A DNA stretch of 64,000 nt from Tubulanus polymorphus. Lineage: Eukaryota > Nemertea > Palaeonemertea > Tubulaniformes > Tubulanidae. Shown here in pieces: positions 11,470 to 26,100 of this stretch. A program made the translations under genes and the position numbers. The stretch is taken from positions 20,726,650 through 20,790,649 of the forward strand of contig NC_134026.1 in assembly GCF_964204645.1 (NCBI RefSeq). The letters run 5' to 3'. Every line of letters begins with the position of its first letter. The first letter of the stretch is position 1. The notes beneath the pieces were generated by a model, which had not been told where the DNA came from, ran no database searches, and saw only the letters and a program-made list of their open reading frames with translations.

Positions 11470-14400
11470 ATGGCATCGAACGGAAATTCTTACGTCATAT
11501 TCGACACGCTTCCAGTTTTAAGCGAAGGCGACGAACGCACGTCTTTGGCCGACGTGCTGTCGCGACGAGATTCGAATTTGACCGAGTTGGAATTGTGGGC
11601 GATCTGTTACGAATGTTGCGTGGCGATACGCGACTTGAAAAATTCGCCCGAGTCTTTCGAGGAATTATGCATCACTCCGGAAACGTTGGCTTTCGATTCA
11701 ACCGGAAACGTTTGCTTCCTTCCCTTAGAAATCGGTAAGTCGACCTGGCCCTTACTGAGTTCTCATTTCAGCTGACGGCGACAGTGAAGAAATCATTATT
11801 TCCGACATCTTCCGGCGCTCTCCCCCTACCAAATGTTGGCCTTAAAAGCTGCGTAGATTATTTAATTTCATTGGTTTCTATTGCCTTCAGAATATTCCCT
11901 GTACGTATGCCTGCCCATGAGAAATCATTCCTAATGAATACCTTTTTCCTACAATTAGCCTTAAATAGAGGTTCTGAAGTTAAGGAAAGTTAATTATTCT
12001 GAATAAAATGTAAATATTGTTTAAAGTAAATAGCCAAATTGAAAATTTCTATCTCATTCTATGAATAACCATAAATATTTAGGCCCTAATATCCTGTAGA
12101 TTTTTGAATATCTTTTTCCTACGATTAGCCTCAAAAAGAGGTTTTTGAAGTCAATGAAAATGATTTATTTTGAATAAAATGTAAATTGTAAAAAGTAAAT
12201 TGTTGAATTGTAGATTTCTATACAAAGTGATTCTCAGTCTATGAATAGCCGTAAATGCTTACGGTAATATCCTTAAGTCTGATATTTCACTGAATAGATA
12301 GGAATGATATGTTGATATGTTAAGCTTTTAGGCCTATAAGACGATTATGATATCAGACAGTGTTCAATAAAATCATGATCCACTGATGACCAATTACTGG
12401 TAATGATTTTGTTATTACATAATTCTATTTTAGATCCAGAGCAACTGTATGTTCCACCTGAATATGAAACAATTGGCAACTCGCTCAAGGTAGGAACTTC
12501 TAATATCAGCCAGTCAGGATATGGAGCCTATTGCCTATATTTTGGCCCTATGAAAAATAAATGCAGTAAGGCCGGTCTTATGACTGGATTATGAGACTTA
12601 AGGTCAGGGCCTTGTCAATGATCTAAGATGATCTAAGGATTTACGCCTTTAGGCTATTGAAATTAATTAAAGTCATGATTATGGTATGGTACCTTCTTGG
12701 TTCGTACAGATGAGAGTAAAAATCAGGCAATCCAGGAATTTCTTTTCCCTGCAGGCTTATTTCACTGAAATCAGCTGGGAAAGTCAGGGAATTTCAGATT
12801 TTGAGAAATTTTTCTGAATACCATTCTTTGGCTGGGCCATGTAGGCTGACACTCAAAATACTAATGATTATGAACATCATATAACTCCCTACAGCCTGAA
12901 TAATTTGTGACAGAACCTTCTACAGCCCCAGTCAGTAATGTGTAATGACAGCATTACTTTTTATAGAAAATTATTTCGAAAAAAAACTAAATTCTTAAAG
13001 TTGACTCACTTAAAAAAATACAATCCCTCTTCTTATAGTCTACCAATTTTTGCAACAGTTTCAATTAACGGTTTATTTCCAAAAAAGATACGATCTTCAA
13101 GGGTTAGGTTGAGGGTAGGTTAAAGACTATGGGTTAGCAGATCGTATTTAAGGAATAGGCCTGAACTAATCTAGAAAATTTATTTTATCCGGTCGTATAT
13201 TACTGCATCAATTAATTCAATAGAAAACATTAGACCTGTGTGAATGAAAAGTACATTATTCGAGTATTTGTAACAGTGTTTTCAATAAGAGCCAGGTCCC
13301 AGGTCCCAGACCCGTCTGTTGTTTGTAAAGGACCCGCCTGTTTTTTCAAACCAGCCTTCGTTTCAGGGACTTTGACGTATTATGGGACCCTCCTGTTTTT
13401 CAAATGGACCTGGCTTGTTAATTTCTTATTGAAAACACTGTGTAATATAGCATTTCCGATCATGTTTTAATTTATAACGCTTGCGTCAGGTTTTCAGTCG
13501 TAGTCTAATCTATCATGTACGATATGCAAAACGTAGACACAGTAGATTTTATTCGTTCTCTCTATTCAACGGACTTGTAAATCTTAAATCGGACGCCGAT
13601 TTATGGAGCGCCCTGTCAAGCGCGCGCCGGGAGTAATTCTCTCGCGTCGACGACGTACGTGTACGATTCTTCAAAACTCGAATAATCGGAATTTTCGCTA
13701 ATAGAATTGTTATTCGCCGCTCGGTCGGCTTAATTACAACTGGGTCGTCGATCATAATAGAATTGTTGTTTGTCGGAATTCGTGCGCGCGAAGGAGAGCC
13801 ATGTTATTGTGACGTCGAACTTAAGATTTTAGACAATGCACGTTTTTGTGTCATTGTCGAAACAGACACTAGCGTAATTGGAAAAAGTGTAGCTTAAAAG
13901 GCGATCGAACGAGAAATTGAAAGGCTTTTTGTAGCTTGATTCTTCCCGTAATTATTAGCCTTGAATACCCAGTTCCGCAGTTGGGGGGGTTGCTATTTCT
14001 TCAACTTAGTTGAATGATCGACTTGAGTGTATGTTGGACTTAAACTGAATAACTTTTACTTAGCCTATAGCATGAGTGTAAAAAATGTATACGTCCACAC
14101 TCGCAGTAATGGCAAATTTATTCAGATTTTATCATTTCCTGCCAAAGGTCAGTGGAGCCAATGGGTTTTGGGTTCTCCATTTTTGTCCACCCATCCGCCC
14201 AACTTTTACTTTTAATCAGTCCTACAGTCCCATCAGATCAAGATGACAGTAGGCCTACCACGTTCTGTGGGCCAATTCCTAAAACAAGAGCCCTTTTTGG
14301 ATTTGACCCTCAGAGTACCCCCTCCTCCGGTGAAATTGCACCTTCTATTTGAACACTCGCATAATGGATGTTCTACGGGCCAACAGCTACTAAATTACAT

Positions 14401-17196
14401 AGCTGTTCTTGTATTTGATCCCTCGAAGGGTGCTCTTTATGGTGGAGCCATTAGATAAAGTTAACCTCACACAGCAGAGCTATACCAGCCAACAGACTTA
14501 AAATGGAATGGACTTGAAGGAGTTTTTCGCTAGTATAATTTTGCTCCATTTGTGTTGAATATTGCACATCTTTATTAATCACTAATAGGCCTATGTCTGA
14601 AGGTGATCTTTAACAACAGGCTTAAAGAATGGACACTCATGCCCAAAACCTGTAGGGAAAGCCTAAAGATCATATGATTTAGGCTAATTGTATGTATTTG
14701 ATATGGCAGATATCCAAATTGATGTAGATTGTTCTGGACAAATACTTGAGTTTATAACATAGGCTAACCAGTACAATGTTTATGCGTGTTCATTGGCCAT
14801 ATCAAAATATGAATTAATGCATTGCCCAGAAATTCCCTATTTCATATAGGGCTATTTAAAACAAGAGATCTTGGGAAAGTGTAGGACGTTAGAATTGGTG
14901 ATTTTTGTTGCAAAGCAGTTCTAATGGGGAAACTGCCATAGGCTGATCATACCTAATTTAACGGAATGTACATGTTTCACTGAGCTGAAAATTATGTAAA
15001 TTGAAAGTCTTTCTAAAAGATTCCTGATTGAGAAATCACTGCCTTTTTTATATCGAGTCAATATCCGTTTTCTGGATACTAAATTCAATATCCCCATGTT
15101 TTCTGGATTTTCAGTAAGTTGGTCGGTACGCCATATAGCTGTAGGCTTGTACGTAGTTAAAATCAGTTCCGATTTTTCCACTCTCCTCTGCGAAACTGGG
15201 CCCTCGGATTCCTACTAGACGCGTAAAACAAGAGTGCGTAAATTCACACTACACTTCATAAATATTCCATGTACATTAACGAGGTGATATTAATTACATT
15301 TCCGCGGGAACACAAGCCGAACGGAAACGCGCAGAAACTTTCCAAATCAATATTCATCGTTTGATAGACCGACATAGCTACGTTCGAGCTAGCTTCGATG
15401 AGAATCCGACAGAAAACATTTTCATTAATGTAACCGCTGTAAAAACATTGCATTTGTAGACATTCCGATGTGAATTGCTTTTGTTTTCATCGACCACTAC
15501 TGATATGTTTTCCGATAATGAAATTCGAGTCACCCCTTTTGACGAGTTTTCGATGTACTCCGCTTAATTAGTTTTCATACCGAGCACGTCAATCTTGTAT
15601 TGAGTACGTATATATTTTTTTGAATTGCTACCATTGAAAAATTGATTACAAATTTCTGTTCTATTTATGTGGGACTCGTATCAAATATCAAAACACAATC
15701 CGCGGCAGAAAAAATATTTATGGCTTGTGTAATTCAAGTTAACTATTGAAAGAAAACGACGGGCAAGATTCATTCTACATAAGATATACCACAATCAATC
15801 TTCATCTTCTAGATTGGTCGAATTTTTCTAAGAAAATATGGCACCAATGATTTCAAGCAGTCCGATATTCTGTCTGAATATTTGTTAAGTTATCCCACAA
15901 AATTGCAAATTCAATGGATAAAATGAGTTTACTAAAACATCTACTTTAATAGTTGAAACTTTCGTTAAAATTTTTCAAGTACCGGGTCTAGTGTGTTTAT
16001 TCATGTTTGGTTGCTTTTACTGTCCAGTCAATGTTAGAACTCTTACCAGGCAGGATATTTCGGACATTTCGTTTCTTTGCGAATCATTTTTCGGACTAAT
16101 TAATTCCCAATTAACCTGAACGTCATCGCAGATATCCCATGGTTCTAGCACAAAACGCTCATATCACTTTGCCAACCTGTTCTGAAAACGGGCTATTGTA
16201 GCGATTGTGTGCGCGCGCCAGAAACTCGATGTGGTTCCTCTACCAAACTCTCGTGCTCTGTATGGTACCTCTTCGGCGAGGGAAAATCGTGTGAAAACTT
16301 TCTGCTTTATTTCCATTGGTCAATTCTTTTTGTGTCGACAATAATTGCCGAAATGTAGGTAGACTAGCTGCAGTTCTCTCCAAATGATCAGGCTTTTTGT
16401 ATTATTACATAGCTTGATACTTCATAAGCATATCTACATTTGGAGTGGTGGAATATACCAATGACTTCCATATTTCAATTTTGGAAACTTCTTGGTCGAA
16501 AATTAGGTTTTACTCATCTCAGTAGTTATCGAAGTGAGTTTGTTAAATTTATTATATTACGTTTTCAAGGCATCCGATGTCCCCATTCTGGTAGGTGGAT
16601 AGTTTAATGGTCAAGTGGATAGTTTATTTGCTGCTTAGTTTGAATTTAGTGGGAAAAATCATGAGACACAAAATCCCAAGGAATATGATATACATGACCG
16701 GTTCAAGCTGTTAGATCTGGGAGTGCCCTTTTGAAAGAAAAAATATCGTTTTCAGGAATTCTTTACGAAATTATGCCATTTTCGATAAAGTGGTCTTATA
16801 ATTTCAAAATTTGGAGGTTCTTAAGTCTTGGATCCCCAACCCTGACTGGATTCATCCCTTGATATTATTAACAAAGTGTTGTTGTTTTAGTAATGGATAC
16901 CAGAAGTTAAATTCTAAAGACATTTTTCTCTTTTTCGTTTTAGGCGCATCTCTATTCATTGGGCATGACAATGTTTTTCTCGTCGCAGTACAACCCTAGT
17001 CCGCAACACCGGTTGAGTTTGAATCTGAATAAACTGCTCGCCGAGATGACCGCTGAGAGCTACGACGACCGAGCCGACTTCGACGAGGTCGTCGCGCAGT
17101 GCGCCGTCGCGTTGACCGAAGTGTCGTCGACGTCGATCTGTCAGGAATTGGCCTCGTCCGCGCGTAGGTCTGACAGTCGTTCCATATCCTATGAAG
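11470..17196 (+). CDS. KNDC1: KNDC1 exons 1-3: first KIND domain
   Basis: The three exons give TSLADVLSRRDSNLTELELW, LCITPETLAFDSTGNVCFLP, VPPEYETIGNSL and AHLYSLGMTMFF in order. This is the non-catalytic kinase C-lobe fold as in vertebrate KNDC1 (SLADILSLRD, LCITPDTLAF). Kinase catalytic motifs are absent, as expected. Intron 2 is 4.45 kb and contains a MITE at 13273-13441 and two CpG-richer stretches. Exon 3 extends past the domain into a serine-rich tail that ends before exon 4. Confidence 0.9.
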
Positions 17197-20100
17197 GTAG
17201 GCCTGGGGATTTTTTTCATCGAAGCTTTCGTTTACACGCAGTTAACCACGCCTTAATCGGTAGCTAACGAACAGAGTTCCTCGTTAAAAAGTTCTTATTG
17301 ATATATTGGCCTCTCATATTAAATCGAGAAAAGAAACCTAGGCGAATTTATCGAAACATACTCAATTCTGAGTACCCCTACAAGTATAGTACCGGTACTC
17401 GATACATTTATCCAAGGGTATACTCAATTTTGGGTACCATATGCATGGTAACCCTCCTAAGTATACCCAAGATAAAAATGGCGGCCACTTGTATGCACTA
17501 TGGCCATATTTGTTGCGACGAAAACCAACATAACTTAGTAATCCACAACTTCGAAATTTAGTACCCTATATTGCTCAAGTACTGTACCTGGAATTAGTTA
17601 CGTTTCAATGAATTCACCTCCAGGGCCCAGTTCCACAGTTGCGAGCTAGAGTTAACTCTTGAGTTAAAGCTCGTTCATTCTCAAGAGTAAAATCTTAACT
17701 CAGAACTGCGGAACTGGACCATGAGTGGTGCTCAGCGGGTAGAGGGATTAAAAAGAAAATAAGATAGAAGTTTCCACGAATATTTCAGCAGCAAAAGCGT
17801 CATTGATTTAATTTTTTCTCGTTACAGAATCGAAATCTGCGAATGACGACAATCGTTTAGATTCAGTATTGGACGATCTGGAATCGACGGCGCCGGTTCC
17901 GAAGTCGGCGAATGGCTCGCCATATTCGACGATGACCGAAAGTATTTACTCCGACGAAGCGAACGACGCCGTTTCGCCGGAGCTGATGCACGTTCACGAC
18001 GTGCAGAATTTCATGCAAGTCGAACTGAGCAGAAGCGCGTTAAAGGGTAAAAGTTGTACGAATATTAATCACGAATTCGAGAGCGACGACAATGACGAAG
18101 AAATCCTCAATCGGGAGGACAGCATTTATAACGAATTAGCGACGATCGGCGACGATAATTCTCTCGGTCGGAGGTCGGATGGTGAAGGTCGTTGTGGCGA
18201 TACTACCGACGACGAAGACACGGCGGCAACCCCGACCCCTCATCGACAACCGGATTTAGAAATTACGATCGCCCACGACGCAGATTCTAGTCACGAATCC
18301 GACCGCCAAAAATCGACTTCGAACGTCGACGAAGGAACGTTTTCGCCGGCGCCAGTTCTGATGAATAATCTATCAGTTACGCCTGTGTATACGAGAGCGC
18401 CGACGCCCTCTAGGGAGAGGATGCATAGTCCGCAGGATGATTTGAAGTGTATTCTCAGCGGTCAGCAGACGCCGACAGCGCCGATCTCGCCGATGATGAT
18501 GACTCGGAAAATTCGTCCCGTCTTGAATAACGAGACGAGTTTAAGAAGCCGTACGGTCAGCGAGATGAGCGAATATTCGGACGACGATGTTTTTTTGAGC
18601 GACAGCAAAATGGAGATGTTGAAAACGACGATTCCGCCGGTGAACGGAACAAGCGTGCAAGAAGTGCTCGATAAACTGGGATGCGGTTTACACGAAGATG
18701 AACTGTGGTCATTGTGTAAACAGGCAATTACGGCGATTGAAGAAACGCAAACTATTCGTAAGTTATCGGGACCTGAAATTGAAAGCATTTCATTCAGTTA
18801 TACACAGGTTTTAGAAAGTCGTTGGAGAGAATTTCGGAAAAATAGAACTCTTTTTCCAGGCCCTATGGAAAACTATGGAAATTATGTTTATTTTCAGTGG
18901 TTATAGAAGAGGTATGGAAAATGAGAAGATAGACTCGAAATATAATTTTCCTTCAATTTTGCTTTAAAGGCTAAGCCTACATGCCTGGTTGTGTTACGAA
19001 CAATTTTGACAACCATTGTCAGTTTCCAGATAACGCTCTGTTCATAGCCATTACACATTTTGATAAAACTCTTAATGAAAACACTTGGTTAATGGTATTG
19101 ATACTTTAATGCCACCAATTACTTTGAATGGGCATCTATATGAAAAAAAATGTTGGCAAAAATGTAATTTGAGGACGATTTTGTTCACAATCTGAGTATG
19201 GAAAATGAAATAGGTTAGTCTGTAAGAACCCTGACTTGAGGAATTTGGTTACCCGGTATATTCAGAGGTTTCATAGTTCAGAATAACCCTGTGATTTTGA
19301 TAAAAGATCGCGGAATATATGGACGGATTCCCAGCATTCACCCCTATGTTTTCAAATAAATTTCAGTGGTAATATGTCCTATGAACATGCTTATAACGGA
19401 TGGTGGACGTGTAGTTTTTCGTCATTCTTCAACTTTCACCGACGACGATTCGGATTTTTCCACGATGTACATCGCGCCAGAACTCAATGAAAATGATCCG
19501 GTCACGGAAAAGGTAGGTTCAACCGATTTGAAGATAAAAGAGTTTTCGCTGCTGACACTTTCATACCCTATATTACTGAATTTTATTGCTGAAGAAAAGT
19601 TGAAAATTATACCTGCAGGGTTTAACGGACATACTGCTAGATGCAGGCTGTCACCAAATTGCATCCACTGCACTGTCAACGTATCATTAGCGCCACAGAG
19701 AACACGCCATATAGAGTGGGTGTCCATATTTAGGAGGGGTTCGAACAAATCCCTGTTCATTGACAAAGGTCCACCCAGATGCTGGCCTTGAGAAAATTAG
19801 AGCATTCATTTCAAAAGATTCATTGGTAACACATTTTCATTCGATTTTGTTCTTCATCTGAGCTGAATGTTATTGTTGGCTTCTTTGTTTACTAGTCGTG
19901 CGTATTCAGTTTGGCTGCCACGTTGTGGACCGCGGCAGATCACAATCTACCTGACAATCAAGAGCCTGATTTATCGGAGCAGTTAGAGAATTTGCTCGTC
20001 GACAGCGTCTGCAAGGATCATAAACGCCGACCGACACTTTTAGATATTCTTGAGGTAAAGAGTATTTTCTTTCACTGGGCATGGCGTCGACGTGGTAATT

Positions 20101-23100
20101 CCCATGCATATGAAGCCGTAGCAAATTCGATGGTGGCCCGATTGTAACCGCCATTTTTCGAGTTATGCATGCGAAGAATTTCAATGTGTCTTCAAAACAA
20201 TACATGGTGATCATGTAGCGGATTCGAGCAGGAAAACTAATGCATGGCACCATTTTATGAAAATTTGAATTAATATCTGGTAGAAAATTCCTTGTACTTA
20301 TGTTAAGTCATTAAGAACCCTTGGGACTTGTAGGTATAAGACTTCTATAACCTAAAGATTAATTTTTCAGGTAAGTCATGTCAACGACTTCAGTTTTCTT
20401 GGTTTCTTCATTCAGGTTTGTGAAGAAGTTGACGAGACGCTGAGTCATCCATCTCACATACTATTGCAGGCTTTACTACGCGATGCCAGACACGCTAATG
20501 TATATGGAATCAATAACGTAAGTTATCGAAATTATAAGCTACGGAGTAATCATTCAACCCCGACTCTTTAAAAACCTCTCCTATTCCTTTAAGTCCCTTG
20601 TCTGATCAGTAGTTTTTTAACTAGATTTCCTCTCCGAGTATTTATAGATGTATTTACTCTAAATAACTTTTTAGTCTAACATCTCTTAGAGACTCGAAAA
20701 AATTTTCATTACCATGACCAGTCCAGGCACCTGCAAAAGCTTTCATCACTCCTGAATCCCAGCATGCACATACAAAAACAAAGTGTATAACAAGGATACC
20801 AGGGATGATTAAAGTTGCACTAGGCCAATGATTAGCTCCTGTTAGATTTAAAAATTAAGCTGCAGTTACGTACATCTAAATTCAGATTCAAGAAAGAAAA
20901 TCCTTACTGGTTAATTAAAAGGATTTTTCCACCATTCATATTATCTTTGGAAGTAATTCAGGCATTTTGGTGACACTTCGGCATTCCTACGATTGAATAC
21001 AGTGTCTTGCAAACAAATAGTCTTGAATCGTATAGATGTGACGTCAGCTATATTTTTTCTGTGTGATTTTCCTCTGCTTCTGTCCTCACCATTGTTCGCG
21101 TATATGCAATATTCCAGGCTCATATTCAAGAGTCTTTAACGCAAGAGGTGAAAAAAACCCAACAAGATCTGCTGGATACGATAAGAAACATCAACCCGGT
21201 TTCACTCCTCAAACCAGTGAGTTGCTTTATTTGAGATACGCACCAGATTTTCAGTCTGATCGTTAGGGCATGACGATATGTGAAGTAACCAACCTCTACC
21301 CTAAAAAAACATATATGTTTCAATTGCAAAATCAATAACTCAATGCCATTTTAAATAGGATTTTTATCATGTAATTCAAAATATACTGTCAGTTGCTTTA
21401 TCCATACCTGTCCTGATAATTATTCAAGAATCGGTGCTCTATCTTGTATCGTTATCCATAGAAAACCTTCACTCTTAAAATCCTTAGTTCGTAGTGTGAT
21501 TGTATATAGATGTCTTTTGATATGGAAATATCTATGAAAGATATCTACTTATGTTGCTTAACCCTTAGTGTGAGTTGGGCATACCTTCAGCATTTGATGT
21601 TATTGTTTTCGTGGATTGGACATCGTAAGAATGTTAATTCAACCTGGGATATCTTATGATACACCGGTATTTACGATTTTTTAAGAATCTTCTAAAATTT
21701 TTGAATAACCTCAGGTTTCGGAGCGAGTCGTAGCCGAGAAAAAGTCGAGCACCCCTACACCGCACGACATGCTGATGGAAGCGATTCAACTACACAATAA
21801 ATCAGCATTGAAAAAAGCCAAGGTAAATGATCCTTTAAAGTCGGGTCGAATATATTCTAATTGTTAATTGATTTTTGTTAGTTAATTTTTGATTTTGAAA
21901 AATGCCCTGAATTTTATCTATTTTCATCGCTGCAGAATTCGACCGGTCAACGTCGCGGCTCCACTGCCGAAATAGCGATGAAAAATCTCGATTTTCTCGA
22001 AAATCTCAAGAACAGTACTCCATCGAAGTCGACTCGAAGCGATTCCGTCGACGACAGCGAAGCGAAAAGAGATGTAAATCCACCCGATCCAGTGATTACT
22101 AACGAGAAGTTGTGCAAAAGGGAACTGAAGTTTGGCGAGGAAGTAAAAACATTAGCAGATTTAACATCGTCTGAAGCTTCATCGAATTCGATTGACACTA
22201 AAACCAATGAGGTGAAAGCGATTAAGGCCTCGGATAATTTCGACGATATTGGTTTTAAACCTGTGCACGGTGGTGGTGCACACGGTATCGCGGGTTCAGC
22301 ATTCCGCGTGATAAAACCAACCGCGAAACAACCCACCAACGAAACGGCATCTTCTGTCGTATCAACAGTAAAACCTTCTGCTGCTTCCGAATCTCCGAAA
22401 GTCCCAAATTTACCGAAAGCTTTCACGTCACCGGCTAATCACTTTACCCCGATAGTGCTCGCTTCCGACGAAAAGTCGACCGGTGCTACGTCGGGAAGTG
22501 AAGTTGAAATTCCAGCCACGAAGGAACAACCTAAAAAATCCGGCTTTCAAACAAACGCTTCGAAGATCGAAAGTTTCAACGAGAAAAATCGAAAAGTCAA
22601 AGAAAAGTTAGACGAACTGAAAAGGCATTTACGCAGTCGGCCACCTCCGAATATGGTCAAGTGTCTGGAAGAGGACGCGAAGGAGAGAATCTCGCTTCCG
22701 AGTTCGACAGTTGGAGTGAAGTCTGGACAGGATTCGGACGAGAGTAGCGCAGGAGCCGCTGCTCGGCCTCCGATCGGAGTGGCAACGAATCGGTCAAAAT
22801 CGACGGATATTCTCGGCCGGCCGAGGTCGCGTAGCAGCGTCGATCTAACTCCGACGGCGATCGTTCAACCGCGAACGAAAGCCAATCCGGAAAAACGTCA
22901 TAGCGTCGATTCGACGATCGGTCGGGCAGTCGCGTCGAATATCTCGCCCGAACACACGGAGGTAATCGTCGCTCCGGTGCGTGTCGACTACGACGCCGAT
23001 GGTCAGAATTCGGGTCAGTCGCGTAGTGGTACGGAGCTGTCCTCGTCGTCGCGGTCGCAAATAGTGAATAATAATTCGGTACCGAGCATTCGATCGAACG

Positions 23101-26100
23101 CGTCGTCGAGTCACTCGTCGACGAATCCGATTCATTTTCAAATGGCCATGTTGCAAAATACGCAGTTCATGATGCAACAAGATCCGAATACCGGCTTAAT
23201 CCAGTTAGTACCTGTTGTGTCGTCGGTTACAACAAGTTTGCAACAACAGTTGCCGTCGTTCGAAGTGACGGACTTTCAAAACTCTGCTAGCGAGCGATCT
23301 TCCGTCAGACAACCCGATTTGTCGAACTCGTCGGTTGCCAGCGGCGCACGTGGGGATAGTTGTAGCGGCGCGAATAACGACGAAAGACCGTCGTCGCGAC
23401 AGCGGATTAAGTCGAAAAGTCGTCTGGAAAGCGTCAATTCTGCTAGATCTCACTCCAGTCGACCTGCGTCGCGCACGAGCGATACCAGCGAACGTTCCCA
23501 ACGCGCTAAAAGTTTACAATCGCGGCAGAGCAGCGAGCGCTCGTCTTACCGCAATCGACTTCCTTCGGTGACGGAGGCTCGCATCGCGAACTCGCTACAC
23601 CAGGTGGCAAATAGTAAAAATGAAGCAAAACTCGACGTCGATCTTCCTCCGCCTCTGAAGCGAATGAGTTTCGGACGACAATCGGACAACTCGCATTATC
23701 GCCGCTCATTTTCCGATGCCGATTTAACGCACGTTACGACGCTTGAATCGTCGAATTGTCTGAGTCATTTGTTGGTGACGCCAAAAAATGTTTCCGTCAA
23801 CAAACGCAGTTCGAACATCGCGTTAGGCGTGTCCGGGGTACAGGCGAAATATCGCGCCATTTCGAAGTCGACCGACGATCTGAGGTCGGAAGATAAACGA
23901 TCGACGTTGCGTCTAAGTCTCGAATTGGACGATCGGTTCGTGACAAAAGAACGACGCCAACAAACGCGGATGAAAGCACCGATGGCATCTCCGATCTTGG
24001 GGGTACCGCCGAACCAGTCGGTGCCCTCTCCGCCTCTGACGCCGTCGCTATCAAAAGACAGCGGCGTCAGCGGCGTGAATATGAAAAGCGCATTGATGGA
24101 AAGGTTTTTGAACAGCGAAGGGATGAGGCGAGGCGCATTGTTGACTAAAGTGATAGCGTTGCTTCGAGAGGAATTCGCGTTCGACGGATATATGGAGAAC
24201 GGAGTTGAAGATCTTGCTATGGGTATGTCAATGTGAATTCTATTACAATTACGAGCTGTAAGGATTTCATAAGTTTTTGCCAATTCGTGTTTCGTAGCAT
24301 TTTAAGTGTTTTACCACTGACTCAATCCTGAGCCTCAACCCTTCCCATTACGAATAGCCCCAGAAACTTTTTCGAACACGATGTGACTGTCAGGCTTTAT
24401 AAACCATGAGGCTGTCACCCATATTTTACCTCCAACTTTACCTTGGGCTTATCACTACTCAATGGTTTTCTGCAAGGTTTTACAGAGCTGCAAACTGTTC
24501 CTGAATTTTCCTATTTTTCTCTGTTATCCTCTTGGCTTATATTGACTTTGTTTAATGCCAACAGAAATGTCATATATGAAACAGAAGGCCTTACCCTCAG
24601 TTATTCATTGATTTGAACGTATTGTCTCATATTCCACTGAAATGTCTATGATTTTCAAGTTCTTCAAATCACTGCTAATAACACTTTTAGTCATTGATAG
24701 CCATGGTTTTTATGTGACCGAATAAATATTTTCTTTCGTCTGTGCAAAAAAAAACGTTGCTGTCAGTGGGAAAAATGTTTCTCATCCACGTAGATATTAG
24801 GTTATTAACCTTATCTTATGTATTGCTTATATTTTCATAGGAGAATATGTTCTGTCATTAAACAATCTGAAGTGGGGCACATTTTGTAATGCCATTACGG
24901 AAAAGTACTGCGATTTATACTGGTCTGAAGATTTACTCAGCAATCTGTACGCAGTGATCAATGGACTAAGACGTAACCACACTGCGAAGTAAGTTCAATT
25001 GGAAAGCCTTTCTACATCTAGTCAATCACTTCAGAAAAACATTTGGTCCTTCCATAGACTGTATTTAAACTCTATTAAGTCACAGTGACTCCGGGTGCCT
25101 CTTACATGCTTGTCTTTTAATATGTTGTAATCCAAGTAAGGGCCAGTTCCTAAGTTCTTGGATGAAAATTTTACTCTTAGACTTAAATCACTAGAAAGTA
25201 GCTGATTTTACCTCTTGAGTGAGCGCTTAACCAACAAGAATTGAACTAGGTCTAAGTTCAGATTTGGCCCGTCAAAAGTCTTAAGTTCAAATTTGGCCCA
25301 TCATAAGTTGCATTATTAGAAGTAAATCTAGAGACAAGTTTAACTATTGCGGTAAATGTGAAATTTGGGCATTGGCTCTTTTTTGGCCTCACCTCATCAG
25401 TCACAAACAATAACCCTCAAACCGGCATATCAAGCTGGGGCCAGTTTTATAGACTGGTATTTTTTTTAACCTGGGGGTTAACTCAACTCATTTTCAATTG
25501 AAATAAACCAGGATTAAAGTTAATACCAGTCTATAAAACCGGCCCCGCTATTTACTATATTTTTGTCGATAATGATTTTTAAGCATCATATATAGTAGAA
25601 TTTTCTATGACAGGTCGATGGAAGATCTGATTGGAAAAGCAGCATTTGATGTAAATGCGGTGAACTCATCAACACATCAAGCAGTAGCAAATGTAACAGC
25701 GGCCAAGCCGGAAAACGATCCTCGTTCAGCATTCCGCCCGATTACCTTCTCCGACGAGAATGAGATCAATCCAATCGGTGTATTGAAACCAAAACCAGTA
25801 AGAAATTTGAGCGACATCACCCCGTCGAATCACAATCCAGTCATGAATCGCAAACACAAGAACGAATCGGCAGCTGCTGCGATCGAAAAAGAGAACGTGA
25901 TGCCAATTCCCGAGAAAAGAATCGTCAAAGAAAAGAAGAATGAAATAGTTGTAAGCGAAAGCGAGCAGACGACAGTATCACAACTGACTGGACAAAAAGA
26001 TGGATCAATTCTGGTAATTGTTATGAGTCAATGAACTGATTTAACAGAAACAACTGTAGAACTGACTCTTGCACCTCCCTGCTTGAATACTGTAGCGTCA

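Larger units (their letters stand above)
12490..16943 (+). other. KNDC1 intron 2
   Basis: A 4.45-kb intron. Contents that I can name are the GTA-flanked MITE at 13273-13441, the CpG-richer stretches at about 13545-13960 and 15190-15560, and scattered GGCCCAGTT-type repeat scraps near 13970. Short open frames (12938-13123, 14027-14458, 14921-15453) resemble nothing and overlap on both strands. Confidence 0.6.

Noticed and set aside
21947-24283. Long antisense and shifted open frames under KNDC1 exon 10
   Set aside because: They follow from CpG-rich, stop-poor coding sequence. They lack domains and overlap the exon that matches KNDC1.
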